Shown here piece by piece: positions 10,483 to 20,495 of a stretch of DNA of 64,000 nt. Each line of letters begins with the position of its first letter. Within the stretch, counting starts at the first letter, position 1. The notes below the pieces were generated by a model that saw only the letters and a program-made list of their open reading frames with translations, had not been told where the DNA came from and did no database searches. Origin of the DNA: Bacteroidales bacterium (GTDB taxonomy: Bacteria > Bacteroidota > Bacteroidia > Bacteroidales > UBA932). The stretch covers positions 8,272 through 72,271 of the forward strand of contig JAQVBQ010000003.1 of assembly GCA_028690215.1 (NCBI GenBank), read 5' to 3'. The position numbers were made by a program, and so were the translations under genes.

Positions 10483-10854
10483 ATGGAAACAGGCAAAAAA
10501 TTGATAATTGAAAAGCTTGTCACAGAGACTGACACTGCGGAGTATTATGGATCAGGCCTGCTAAAGGTCTTTGCTACTCCCGCCATGATTGCGCTGATGG
10601 AAAAATCGGCACACTTGTTGGCAAAATTTTCATTGCCTTCAAATCAGGATACAGTCGGGATTGAAGTGAACATCAAGCATACAAGGGCTACTCCACTTGG
10701 AGCGAAAGTGTATGCTGAAGCTGAACTTATTGAAATTGACAACAAAAAACTAACATTTTCAGTCGTTGCCTTCGATGAAATGGGAGAGATAGGAAGGGGT
10801 ACCCATATGAGGTATATTATCAATCCTACAAAATTCATGGGTAAAATATCTTGA
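10483..10854 (+). CDS. hotdog-fold thioesterase (fluoroacetyl-CoA thioesterase-like)
   Basis: 123 aa; VFATPAMIALMEKSA, TVGIEVNIKHTRATPLG, FDEMGEIGRGTHMR. Confidence 0.75.
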   Translation: METGKKLIIEKLVTETDTAEYYGSGLLKVFATPAMIALMEKSAHLLAKFSLPSNQDTVGIEVNIKHTRATPLGAKVYAEAELIEIDNKKLTFSVVAFDEMGEIGRGTHMRYIINPTKFMGKIS

Positions 10855-11798
10855 AGAAAATACCGGTAAAACACACTTATCAAAGGGTGCTCAAGTTCAT
10901 CATGGTTGACATCTGGCATCTGGATTTATCCGAGCTGAGTATCATGAGGGCACGGATGATAAGGTATCTTAAAGCTTTTATTATTACAGTCAGAGGTTTC
11001 ACTTCTGACAAAGTTAATCTCCAGGCGCAAAGCCTTACATACTTCTCCACGATGTCTGTAGTACCATTTGTTGCAGTTGTCTTTGCTGTTACAAACGGAT
11101 TTGGATATGGCAGTGAGATGGAAAATTTGATTTATAAGTATTTTGAGGGAAATGAATTGATTATTAATTACCTGTTGAAATTTGCAGGTAATATTGTTAC
11201 CTCTCTTGAGAATGGTATATTTGGAATGATAACATTCTTGATGCTTATATCTACGGTAATTTTTCTGATGCTGAATATAGAAAAGGCATTCAATGATATT
11301 TGGAAGGTCTCCGGAGGCCGTCCCATACATAAAAGATTGACCTACTACCCTATTCTACTTTTAGTCTCTCCATTTGTCGTATTGATATTTATGTCATTGG
11401 GGCTAATATACACTGATTCCTTAAAATCAATAGGACTGGAGGTTGACTGGATTATTCCTATTACATCAATTTTCACTTGGATTATACTTTATGGTGTGGT
11501 AGTTGTTGTATTTACAATGATGTATTTTTTAATACCAAATACTAAAGTTAAATTTGCTGCGGCATTCAATTCGGCATTAATACTTGCGCTGGCTTTTATT
11601 GTCGTTCAGGTGTTTTATGTAGAAACGCAATTGCTTGTTTCGGGACTCAATGCTGTATATGGAGTTTTTGCTGCCATTCCTCTTTTTCTGGTTTGGATGA
11701 ACATCAGTTGGACTCTAATACTGTTTGGTGCGGAACTTTCACATGCGTTCCAGAATGTTGACAATTATACAATAGATCATGAACAGGATATTATCTGA
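10851..11798 (+). CDS. YihY/BrkB family inner-membrane protein (probable TTG start; ATG alternative at 10902)
   Basis: LQAQSLTYFSTMSVVPFVAVVFA and several TM helices; FNDIWKVSGGRP is typical of BrkB. Confidence 0.85.
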   Translation: MKKIPVKHTYQRVLKFIMVDIWHLDLSELSIMRARMIRYLKAFIITVRGFTSDKVNLQAQSLTYFSTMSVVPFVAVVFAVTNGFGYGSEMENLIYKYFEGNELIINYLLKFAGNIVTSLENGIFGMITFLMLISTVIFLMLNIEKAFNDIWKVSGGRPIHKRLTYYPILLLVSPFVVLIFMSLGLIYTDSLKSIGLEVDWIIPITSIFTWIILYGVVVVVFTMMYFLIPNTKVKFAAAFNSALILALAFIVVQVFYVETQLLVSGLNAVYGVFAAIPLFLVWMNISWTLILFGAELSHAFQNVDNYTIDHEQDII

Positions 11799-13191
11799 AA
11801 ATGCAGTGGACTTTATAGATGACTCTCTGCTGCATTCATTAATTAAGAACACAAAAGAGGACAAAGCCCGTCTCAGGGATATATTCGACAAGAGTAAGGC
11901 TAAACAGGCCCTCTCTCTTGAAGAGACAGCCGCCCTCCTTGCAATCGAATCTCCGGAAGGTCTGGAGGAACTCTACCAGACTGCACGCGATTTGAAGAGA
12001 TCGATATATGGTAACCGTATAGTTCTCTTTGCTCCACTCTATATAGGTAACAATTGTATCAATAATTGCACCTATTGCGGCTTCAGAAGTTCCCTCAAAG
12101 ATGCTGTAAGAAAAACTCTTTCAGATCAGGAACTTGTTGCTGAAGTGGCTTCTCTGGAGAGAGAGGGTCACAAAAGGCTCATTCTTGTATATGGTGAGCA
12201 CCCTAAATATACACCAGAGTTTATAGCAAGTACAGTAAGAACCTGCTATAATGTCAAGGTAGGAAAAGGTGAAATCAGACGGGTAAACATAAATGCCGCC
12301 CCTATGAGTGTTGAGGGATTCAGAACAGTAAAAGAGTCAGGAATCGGAACTTTCCAGGTTTTCCAGGAGACCTATCATAGAGAGACATATGCCAAGTACC
12401 ATCCGGTAAACACCGTGAAGGGAGATTATATGTGGCGTCTTAATGCCATGGACAGGGCGTTTGAAGGAGGAATTGACGATATGGGTATCGGAGCATTGTT
12501 TGGACTGTATGACTGGAGATATGATGTTCTTGGCTTGATAAGCCATGCTATTCACTTGCAGAAGACTTACGGTGTAGGACCTCATACAATCAGTTTTCCT
12601 CGTATTAAACCGGCATTTGGTCTAAATTTAGATTTACCTTACGAGGTATCCGATAACCAATTTAAGCATCTTGTTGCAACTTTAAGACTGTCAGTTCCTT
12701 ACACTGGACTAATCATGACTGCAAGGGAGAGTGCTGAAATCAGAGATGAGGTAATTGAGTTTGGTGTTTCTCAGATAGATGCCGGTACAAGACTTGAAAT
12801 CGGCGGTTATCAGGAGAAGAGAGAACTCAAACAAAATCTTGACAGAGAACAGTTTGAGGTTGGAGACCAGAGAGAGTTGGATGCTGTGATACGTTGGCTG
12901 CTAAACAGAGAGTTTATTCCTAGTTTCTGTACTTCATGTTACAGGGTTGGAAGGACTGGTGAACACTTTATGGAATATGCAATACCAGGTTTTATCGGTA
13001 ATTTCTGTACACCAAATGCAATGTTGACTCTTACTGAATATCTTGAGGATTATTCATCAGAGGAGACTAAACAGGCTGGTTACAAGCTTATTGCCAATGA
13101 GCTGGCAAAAATAAAGGATCCGGCAAGGCGTGAGGATATTTCAGGAAAGATTGAACAGATAAAAAGAGGAAAAAGAGATCTTTTATATTAA
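11779..13191 (+). CDS. hydG: [FeFe]-hydrogenase H-cluster radical SAM maturase HydG
   Basis: Radical SAM CINNCTYC (CX3CX2C) plus the C-terminal CTSC-X22-C motif (FCTSCYRVGRTGEHFMEYAIPGFIGNFCTPNA), which separates HydG from ThiH; 470 aa. Confidence 0.88.
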   Translation: MNRILSENAVDFIDDSLLHSLIKNTKEDKARLRDIFDKSKAKQALSLEETAALLAIESPEGLEELYQTARDLKRSIYGNRIVLFAPLYIGNNCINNCTYCGFRSSLKDAVRKTLSDQELVAEVASLEREGHKRLILVYGEHPKYTPEFIASTVRTCYNVKVGKGEIRRVNINAAPMSVEGFRTVKESGIGTFQVFQETYHRETYAKYHPVNTVKGDYMWRLNAMDRAFEGGIDDMGIGALFGLYDWRYDVLGLISHAIHLQKTYGVGPHTISFPRIKPAFGLNLDLPYEVSDNQFKHLVATLRLSVPYTGLIMTARESAEIRDEVIEFGVSQIDAGTRLEIGGYQEKRELKQNLDREQFEVGDQRELDAVIRWLLNREFIPSFCTSCYRVGRTGEHFMEYAIPGFIGNFCTPNAMLTLTEYLEDYSSEETKQAGYKLIANELAKIKDPARREDISGKIEQIKRGKRDLLY

Positions 13192-13194
13192 TAA

Positions 13195-15390
13195 ATGGAC
13201 ATATTTACTCCGGAAGATAATGCTCTGATAGAGCGGGAATTTGAAGAATTAAGGTTGGCAAGTCTGAAAAGATGTGCCGATCAGGCTGAATATGAGATTG
13301 TCCTTAAAGCTTTTGATTTTGCCCGTTCTGCACATAATGGCGTAAGAAGGCGTTCCGGTGAACCCTATATTATTCACCCTATTTGTGTTGCAAAAATTGT
13401 AGTACAGGAGATAGGACTTGGATATAAATCGATCGTCAGTGCCCTAATACATGATGTCGTAGAGGACACTGAATACAATATTGAGGATATTGAGAGGCTC
13501 TTCGGTGCAAAAATTGCGTCGTTGGTAGATGGCCTGACCAAGATCAAGAGTGCTTTTGACAGCACAACTACAGGGCAGGCAGAAAATTTTAAAAGGATTT
13601 TACTTACATTGAATGATGATGTCAGGGTTATTTTGATTAAACTCGCTGACAGACTTCATAATATGAGGACTATCGAGTCTATGCCCCAGCTCAAAAAAGA
13701 CAAGATTCTCAGTGAGACAATGTATATTTTTATTCCTTTGGCACACAGGCTGGGGCTCTATAGCATCAAATCCGAGATGGAGAATATCTGGCTGAAGCAG
13801 TCTATACCGAATGAGTATGAGGAGATTCAGGAACAGATTGCAAAAACTGTTGCAGAGAGAGGTTGTGCGATTGATCAGTTTATTGAACCAATTTCTGAAA
13901 GTCTTCGTCAGGATAACTTTGAATTTACAATCTCCAAAAGGACCAAGACCCCCTACTCCATCTGGAGAAAGATGGTGGAGAAGAACATCCCGTTTGACCA
14001 GGTATATGACCTGTTTGCCGTTAGAATAGTCTTTGAACCAAAGGATAATCAGCCTGAAAGAGTTCAGTGCTGGCATATTTACTCTCTTATTACTGAGACA
14101 TACCTCTCCAAGACAGACAGAATCAGAGACTGGGTGAGTACTCCAAAAGTAAACGGATACGAGGCTTTACACTGTACAGTTTTGGGAAAACTTGGAAACT
14201 GGATAGAGGTTCAGATCCGGTCAAAGAGGATGGACGATGTAGCAGAGAGAGGAATAGCGGCTCACTGGGCATATAAAGGGGCAACTCCTACTGAAAATGA
14301 GCTCGAAAACTGGCTGAATAGGGTTCGCGAAGTTCTTGAGAATCCGGATGTAAACGCACTGACGTTTCTTGACAATTTTCATAAAGAGCTGTTTGCATCG
14401 GAGATCTTTGCATTTACTCCGAAGGGTGAGTCGGTTTCTCTTCCCAAAGGCTCCACCGCACTTGATTTTGCCTATGCAATTCACAGCGAGGTGGGAAATA
14501 AAGCCATTGCAGCCAAAGTAAATTATAAGCTTGTTCCGCTCTCTTATGTTTTACGCAACGGGGATCAATTGGAGATTATTACTGCGGAATCTCAGAGACC
14601 TCACCGAGAGTGGCTGGATTTCATAAAGACTCCAAAAGCGAGATTCCATATAATGGATGTTCTTAACGCTGAAGTTAAAGCGTTGATGCGTGATGGTCAG
14701 GCAAAATTGACAGCGAAGTTAAAGGAGCTCAATATTACATCGGATCCCGCTATCTACAAGAAACTGCTGGATATTTACAAGCAAAAGGATAAAGAAGAAC
14801 TGGTGTCACGTATAGGTGCATCATTGATTGATTTGTCCGATCTGAAGGATAAACTTGGAAAATATGAGTCCAAAGGGCCCCTTATTAAGTTGAAAAAGAG
14901 TTCCAAGGAGGATTTTCTTTTGGAGGAAAATCCTATGGACAAGACACTTACTTATGTGATAGCTTCCTGTTGCGGTGCTATTCCGGGAGATCCTGTTATT
15001 GGTTTTCAGGATGAAAATGGCAAGGTTATTGTCCATAAGAAGAGTTGCCCTAAGGCGATATCCCTTGCGGCCAGTGTTGCTGAAAGGATTGTTAGGGTAA
15101 AATGGGCAATCCACTCGAATCTCTCCTTTTTGGCCAGAGTTACCATGAAGGGGCTTGATAGAAAAGGAATTCTCAATGAATTGACTCAGATTATTGCTAA
15201 GGTGATGAATATCAATATCAGAAAGGTTAGTATAGATACTCATGACAATATTTTTGACGGATGTATAGATCTTGATGTCCACAACAAAGAGGACCTTGAC
15301 AAACTAATTAAGGAGCTCTCTCATGTAAAAGGAATTGAGAGTGTAATCAGAACTGAAATAAAAGATAATACGATTAATGAAAACAAATAA
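13195..15390 (+). CDS. RelA/SpoT bifunctional (p)ppGpp synthetase/hydrolase
   Basis: HD domain (SALIHDVVEDTEY), synthetase domain (RIRDWVSTPKVNGYEALHCTV), TGS and ACT domains. Confidence 0.93.
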   Translation: MDIFTPEDNALIEREFEELRLASLKRCADQAEYEIVLKAFDFARSAHNGVRRRSGEPYIIHPICVAKIVVQEIGLGYKSIVSALIHDVVEDTEYNIEDIERLFGAKIASLVDGLTKIKSAFDSTTTGQAENFKRILLTLNDDVRVILIKLADRLHNMRTIESMPQLKKDKILSETMYIFIPLAHRLGLYSIKSEMENIWLKQSIPNEYEEIQEQIAKTVAERGCAIDQFIEPISESLRQDNFEFTISKRTKTPYSIWRKMVEKNIPFDQVYDLFAVRIVFEPKDNQPERVQCWHIYSLITETYLSKTDRIRDWVSTPKVNGYEALHCTVLGKLGNWIEVQIRSKRMDDVAERGIAAHWAYKGATPTENELENWLNRVREVLENPDVNALTFLDNFHKELFASEIFAFTPKGESVSLPKGSTALDFAYAIHSEVGNKAIAAKVNYKLVPLSYVLRNGDQLEIITAESQRPHREWLDFIKTPKARFHIMDVLNAEVKALMRDGQAKLTAKLKELNITSDPAIYKKLLDIYKQKDKEELVSRIGASLIDLSDLKDKLGKYESKGPLIKLKKSSKEDFLLEENPMDKTLTYVIASCCGAIPGDPVIGFQDENGKVIVHKKSCPKAISLAASVAERIVRVKWAIHSNLSFLARVTMKGLDRKGILNELTQIIAKVMNINIRKVSIDTHDNIFDGCIDLDVHNKEDLDKLIKELSHVKGIESVIRTEIKDNTINENK

Positions 15391-17191
15391 GATACTGGTA
15401 TCGATCTTATTGATAGCTGTTATAGCTGCGGCTCATTCATGTGCTAACACCTCCGCTCCCCCTTCAGGAGGGCCAAAAGATACACTGTCCCCTGTGCTTC
15501 TTAAGGTATTACCCGATTCAAATAAAACCAATTTTCCAAGGAAGGGAGGGAAGGTTGAGCTTCGGTTTAATGAATATGTGGTAATAAAAGATGCCCCGAA
15601 ATTAATATATCTATCTCCTCCTCAAAAAAAGATGCTGGAGACAAAAATAAAAGGGAAGAGCGTTGTGGTTACATTTCCCGAAGAGCTTGACTCTGCTGTT
15701 ACCTACTCTATCAATTTCAGCAGTTCAATCTCCGACAATAATGAAGGAAATCCATTTTATCCGTATGTCTATCCTTTTTCAACCGGAGAAACGATTGACA
15801 CTATGATTCAGTCCGGCACCGTGATGAATTATCAGACATTGTTGCCTATTGAGAATGTAGTTGTAGGCTACTTTAACAATATACCAGATTCATCTATAAG
15901 CAAGACATATCCATCTGTGATGGCAAAAAGTGATAAGTGGGGCTATTTTACTGCCCGTTACCTGAAGAATACTCCATACAGGGTCATTGCATTCAAGGAT
16001 GATAATAATAATAATCTCTATGATTCCGGTACAGAGCTTGTGGGGTTTCTGGATTCTCTTCAGACACCCACTCTGCCATTAACTAAGGGAATGAAAGAGA
16101 CTGAGTATGTTAAGGAGAAGGATACTCTAAAAGCTTTGTCCAGACCTTATGAGAATGTATTATATATGTTCAAGGAGATATCATCAACTCAATATATTAA
16201 AGACAGTAAAAGACCACAGAGAAGGATGGCATATATCACTTTCAGGGCTCCGGGAGTGAGGATTGACTCTATGGGCTTCAGAGGTGTTGACTCTTCAAAG
16301 GTCCTTTCTCAGTTTAACATTACAAGAGATAGTCTTGTACTTTGGATCAAGGACACTCTCTTGGTTGTTCCGGATACTATGCATTTTGATATAAAATACT
16401 ATAAAACAGACACGTTAAATAGGCTTGTGCTTGAAAAAGAGTCGGTTAAGTTGATATCTGTCACTAAAAAGAGAACTTCTGAGGATGTCAAATTGTCCAC
16501 TGGAAAGGGTAAGAAATTTGATGAAAAAGAGAAACGGAAGGATTTGCTGGAGCTTAGAGTAGAGGCTGAACCATCTATGATTGAGCAGATTGGATATAAA
16601 TTGATTTTCCCTGCACTGCCGGTAAAGATTAAATTAGATTCAATCAAGGTTAAATCATTGAGTCCCAAAGGAATTAAGGCTGAGGAGAAGTATACATTTG
16701 TAAAGGATAGCGTTGAAAATTTATGGTATTATGTGAGGTTTAAAAATAAAGTTCTTCCAGGTTTTACCTACACGCTTTCCATACCTGAAAGGACATTTAC
16801 TGATGTCTACAGATATACCAATGATTCAATAAATGTTCCTGTAATGTTGCCTAACACAGATAAGTTGGCACAGCTCACTCTAAATATTACCGGTACTAAA
16901 GGATCACATGTGGTTGAATTGACCAATCAGACAAGGGATAAAGTATTCCGTACATACAAGATTCTGAAGGACACCGTACTGGTATTTCCTTACATTCAGC
17001 CCGGAATTTATAGTATTCGTATTACACAGGACATAAATGGAAATGGAATATTGGATACAGGTAACCTCACGGAGAGGAGACAGCCGGAAATGGTCAGACT
17101 TGTTAAATTGCCAAATGGGAATAATCTTATAGAATTAAAGGAGGGGATGGAATTGGAACAGAGTGTTAACTTAAAGGAGATTTTCAAGTGA
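15377..17191 (+). CDS. Ig-like (Big_5) domain lipoprotein
   Basis: Lipobox-like AAAHSCANTSAPPSGGPKD; LRFNEYVVIKD..., a typical Bacteroidetes Ig-like lipoprotein start. Confidence 0.7.
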   Translation: MKTNKILVSILLIAVIAAAHSCANTSAPPSGGPKDTLSPVLLKVLPDSNKTNFPRKGGKVELRFNEYVVIKDAPKLIYLSPPQKKMLETKIKGKSVVVTFPEELDSAVTYSINFSSSISDNNEGNPFYPYVYPFSTGETIDTMIQSGTVMNYQTLLPIENVVVGYFNNIPDSSISKTYPSVMAKSDKWGYFTARYLKNTPYRVIAFKDDNNNNLYDSGTELVGFLDSLQTPTLPLTKGMKETEYVKEKDTLKALSRPYENVLYMFKEISSTQYIKDSKRPQRRMAYITFRAPGVRIDSMGFRGVDSSKVLSQFNITRDSLVLWIKDTLLVVPDTMHFDIKYYKTDTLNRLVLEKESVKLISVTKKRTSEDVKLSTGKGKKFDEKEKRKDLLELRVEAEPSMIEQIGYKLIFPALPVKIKLDSIKVKSLSPKGIKAEEKYTFVKDSVENLWYYVRFKNKVLPGFTYTLSIPERTFTDVYRYTNDSINVPVMLPNTDKLAQLTLNITGTKGSHVVELTNQTRDKVFRTYKILKDTVLVFPYIQPGIYSIRITQDINGNGILDTGNLTERRQPEMVRLVKLPNGNNLIELKEGMELEQSVNLKEIFK

Positions 17192-17802
17192 TCAGGAGGA
17201 TTTTAATAGCAGTATCGGCTTTTTTATTATTATCCAATGTTGTTTCTGCTCAGATGAGAGAGCACCTGGTGGGATTTAAGGCTGCATACAATATCAGTGG
17301 AGTCGATTTTACACCTGAACTGCTGGAGGTAAAGGATATAAAGAGTGTCAGCAACTACTCTGTGGTTTACACTTTTTATCACGACCTATGGAAAACAATG
17401 CCTTATTTCGGATTTCAGCTAGGACTCTCATCTCAGGAACAAGGTTATTCGATAGGCGGGATTGAGAAGAGGATGACTGTCTGGGAAGTCCCTTTTGTAT
17501 CCCAATTTCATATTGACTTCTGGCATATGAGGTTTTTGGTGAATCTCGGCGGTTTTGCCGGATACCGGAGTGATAAGACAGGTGGCTTCGAAGATACAGA
17601 CTATAAAATCGATTACGGATTTATTGCCGGTGGTGGACTTGCATTTGTCCTCAAACCATTCGAGTTGCATTTAGAGGGCAACTATCAATATTCTTTATCA
17701 TCTCTATATAACGCAAAGAGAATAAGTACAACAGAATTAGAATATGCTTATCCGCGGCAACTGCTGTTTAGTGCAGCTCTCTATATACATCTGAATAAAT
17801 GA
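17188..17802 (+). CDS. predicted outer-membrane beta-barrel protein (PorT-like), function unknown
   Basis: Signal peptide MIRRILIAVSAFLLLSNVVSAQ followed by alternating strands; 204 aa. Confidence 0.55.
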   Translation: MIRRILIAVSAFLLLSNVVSAQMREHLVGFKAAYNISGVDFTPELLEVKDIKSVSNYSVVYTFYHDLWKTMPYFGFQLGLSSQEQGYSIGGIEKRMTVWEVPFVSQFHIDFWHMRFLVNLGGFAGYRSDKTGGFEDTDYKIDYGFIAGGGLAFVLKPFELHLEGNYQYSLSSLYNAKRISTTELEYAYPRQLLFSAALYIHLNK

Positions 17803-19154
17803 AAAAAATTGAGGTAAAGGTTGGTAATGTCACTATAGGGGGCAATCAGAGACCTATAGTCCAGACTATGTGCAATACAGCCACTCAGGATGTCGAATCC
17901 TCCTTCAAGCAATGTGTCAGGCTCTATGAGAAAGGTGCTGAGATAATCAGACTCACAACTCAGGGAATTAAGGAGGTTGAAGCTCTTAAAGCAATCAAAT
18001 CAAGGCTTAGAGATAATGGAATATATGTTCCGCTTGTTGCTGATGTCCACTTCTCTGCTGATGTGGCTATAGCTGCGGCGAAAGTTGCAGATAAGGTGAG
18101 GATAAATCCGGGAAACTTTGCCAAGGATTTTGATATTGCTGCCAAGAAGTTTTCTGAACTGATTGAGGTTTGTAAGGATGAGGGAACAGCATTGAGGATA
18201 GGTATTAATCATGGATCTCTCGGAGAGCGCATTGTGGAGAAGTATGGTGATACACCTTTAGGGATGGTAAATGCTGCGTTGGAATGGATAGAGATGTCCA
18301 GAGATAACAGTTTCGATCAGATTGTATTATCGCTCAAATCAAGTAACACGAGAGTAATGGTTGAAGCATACAGGTTGTTATACATAGAGATGACAACATT
18401 CGGAGAGGTTTATCCTTTACATCTTGGTGTGACAGAGGCAGGAAACGGAGAGGCCGGCAGAGTGAAGTCTGCTGTGGGGATATCTGCTCTCCTCTCTGTA
18501 GGAATTGGAGATACAATCAGGGTTTCTCTAACTGAAGACCCTGCAAACGAGATACCTGTTGCCCGTTTTATAGCCGATTACTTCTATCAAAGGCAGAATA
18601 GCTATTTTAGTAATTCCAAGATAAGCAAGCAAGAAGACGGGACACTCCTATGCGAAACCACTTTTGATTGTCAAAATTGGGATCAATTCATTCTGACTGC
18701 CTCTTGTGAACTTGGGCCACCACTCCTTGACAAGATTATTGATGATGTCAGCATAAAACTAAATTGCCCGGAACTTTTCACTATAGATGATATAAACAGA
18801 TTCAGGGATACTCTTTTACAGGCATCCCGCAGGAAGTTTTCTTCTCCTGAGTATATTGCATGTCCGGGTTGCGGAAGAACGCTATTCAATTTAGAGAGTG
18901 TCTTTAACGAGGTTAAAAGAAGAACATCTCATCTTGCCGGTTATAATATTGCCGTAATGGGGTGTATAGTAAACGGCCCGGGAGAGATGTCCGATGCAGA
19001 TTATGGATATGTCGGAGAGGGCAAAAATAAGGTCACAATTTACAGAGGAAAAGAGCCTGTTTATAGGTCTGTTCCTGAGGATAGGGCAATAGATATGCTG
19101 TTAGAGCTTATTGAGGAAGATGCTCGCAATAAAGTCTTCCTCCCTCGGATCTGA
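17799..19154 (+). CDS. ispG: 4-hydroxy-3-methylbut-2-enyl diphosphate synthase IspG (compact form)
   Basis: VADVHFSADVAIAA, KVRINPGNF, IACPGCGRTLFNLE, IAVMGCIVNGPGEMSDADYGYVG. Confidence 0.93.
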   Translation: MKKIEVKVGNVTIGGNQRPIVQTMCNTATQDVESSFKQCVRLYEKGAEIIRLTTQGIKEVEALKAIKSRLRDNGIYVPLVADVHFSADVAIAAAKVADKVRINPGNFAKDFDIAAKKFSELIEVCKDEGTALRIGINHGSLGERIVEKYGDTPLGMVNAALEWIEMSRDNSFDQIVLSLKSSNTRVMVEAYRLLYIEMTTFGEVYPLHLGVTEAGNGEAGRVKSAVGISALLSVGIGDTIRVSLTEDPANEIPVARFIADYFYQRQNSYFSNSKISKQEDGTLLCETTFDCQNWDQFILTASCELGPPLLDKIIDDVSIKLNCPELFTIDDINRFRDTLLQASRRKFSSPEYIACPGCGRTLFNLESVFNEVKRRTSHLAGYNIAVMGCIVNGPGEMSDADYGYVGEGKNKVTIYRGKEPVYRSVPEDRAIDMLLELIEEDARNKVFLPRI

Positions 19155-20418
19155 CAATTTTAACGTGATCTCCCGGAAGAGCTGTTCCATTTTCCATAGT
19201 AGCCTCATACCATATCCCTTGAACCTCTACTTTTCCGGATGGATACATCTTACTTCTGACAATCCCCTCCTCTCCTTCTAGTTTGTCAACTCGTGCTACT
19301 CCGACAAAACCCTCTTTGTCCCTAAGTTCAGTATGTAATGCTAGTCTAATAAAGCTGTTCCCCCTGGAAAAACGGCTGGCCAACAGAATTGATAAGATTA
19401 GTGACAGGAAGGAACTGAGAAGAACTATTGCTAATGGCTTTATAACGGGCACAAAGTTAAATTTACCGTGGTAATAGAATAAGTCATTGTCTATCATTGC
19501 AAATACCAATCCTGTTATAGTGAGTATCAATCCTGTTACACCGGCTACTCCGAACCCAGGAATTACAAATATTTCAATGATAATCAATACTATGCCTAGT
19601 GCAAATACTATTATCTCCCAATTTTCTGCAAGACCTTCAATATATAGTGGCAAAAAGTAAAGAAGAGCTCCTAAAATCGCTACTATCGATGGCATTCCAA
19701 GTCCTGGGCTCTGCATCTCAAAATAGATACCTCCTATTATAAACATCAGGAAAATACCTTGCAGATATGGAGTGATTAGAAAGGAGATCAGCTTGTCAAG
19801 GAATGAGACCTCCTGTTTTGATGTAACTATGGTTGAATCTTTGGCGATAATCTTTTCCACCTCATCTATGCTCTCTGCCTTACCTTCACAATATCCGATA
19901 TTGATTGCCTCTTCCGGAGTCAGGCTGAGTACTTTTACACTATCTGTTACCATTGATTCTGCTATTGATGGGTCTCTTCCGTTTACCTGGGCTGTCGCAC
20001 GCATCATAGCTCTCATGAATGCCTGATATTTATCCGGCATAACCTCTCCGGTCTGGTTTACTACAGTAGAAGCCCCGAACGTACTCCCTTTACTCATATA
20101 TATACTGTCACATGCAATAGATATCAATGCCCCGGCAGAGACTGCCTGATGATTAATGAAAGCCACTGTTGTAATATGTGTCCTTAGTATGGATGTTCTT
20201 ATGCTGTCTGCTGCATCGACAGCACCGCCATAAGTATTGATATCGAATATAATATAGTCTGATTTTTGTTTTTCAGCCTCCGTGATTCCTTTATTCACTA
20301 TTCTGAACAGACCGGGGCCAACCTCTCCTTTGAGGTTAATCACATAGAAAGAGATATCTTTTCCAAATGCAGGAAAGAAGATAATTAAGATGAGATATGT
20401 TAATATTAATCTTTTCAT
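19108..20418 (-). CDS. NfeD-like protein with ClpP-type serine protease domain (long form)
   Basis: DINTYGGAVDAADSIR, HQAVSAGALISIACDSIYMSKGSTFGAS, TMs, C-terminal NfeD OB-like domain; signal peptide begins at MKRLILTYLILIIFF, so the ORF-track N-terminus is 14 codons too long. Confidence 0.87.
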   Translation of the reverse strand: MKRLILTYLILIIFFPAFGKDISFYVINLKGEVGPGLFRIVNKGITEAEKQKSDYIIFDINTYGGAVDAADSIRTSILRTHITTVAFINHQAVSAGALISIACDSIYMSKGSTFGASTVVNQTGEVMPDKYQAFMRAMMRATAQVNGRDPSIAESMVTDSVKVLSLTPEEAINIGYCEGKAESIDEVEKIIAKDSTIVTSKQEVSFLDKLISFLITPYLQGIFLMFIIGGIYFEMQSPGLGMPSIVAILGALLYFLPLYIEGLAENWEIIVFALGIVLIIIEIFVIPGFGVAGVTGLILTITGLVFAMIDNDLFYYHGKFNFVPVIKPLAIVLLSSFLSLILSILLASRFSRGNSFIRLALHTELRDKEGFVGVARVDKLEGEEGIVRSKMYPSGKVEVQGIWYEATMENGTALPGDHVKIVRSEGGRLYCEHLPQ

Positions 20419-20444
20419 GAAAGTAAAGATAGAGTGATTTTTCC

Positions 20445-20452
20445 TATTTTTG
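20445..20452 (+). promoter_or_regulatory. Bacteroidetes-type -7 box (TATTTTTG) upstream of the C69 dipeptidase
   Basis: TAnnTTTG match about 44 bp upstream of the ATG. Confidence 0.35.
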
Positions 20453-20495
20453 TAAATCAAGGTTTAATAATCCTAAACAAATCTGAATAATCAAT

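Noticed and set aside
10926-11330. 134-aa antisense ORF within the BrkB gene, and similar ORFs over 100 aa opposite ligA, relA/spoT, carA and cinA
   Set aside because: Each lies wholly within a well-supported gene on the opposite strand, has no recognisable domain and is typical of random six-frame ORFs.
20419-20460. 14-codon N-terminal extension of the NfeD-like ORF
   Set aside because: The signal peptide begins at MKRLILTYLILIIFF; the extension is probably untranslated leader.
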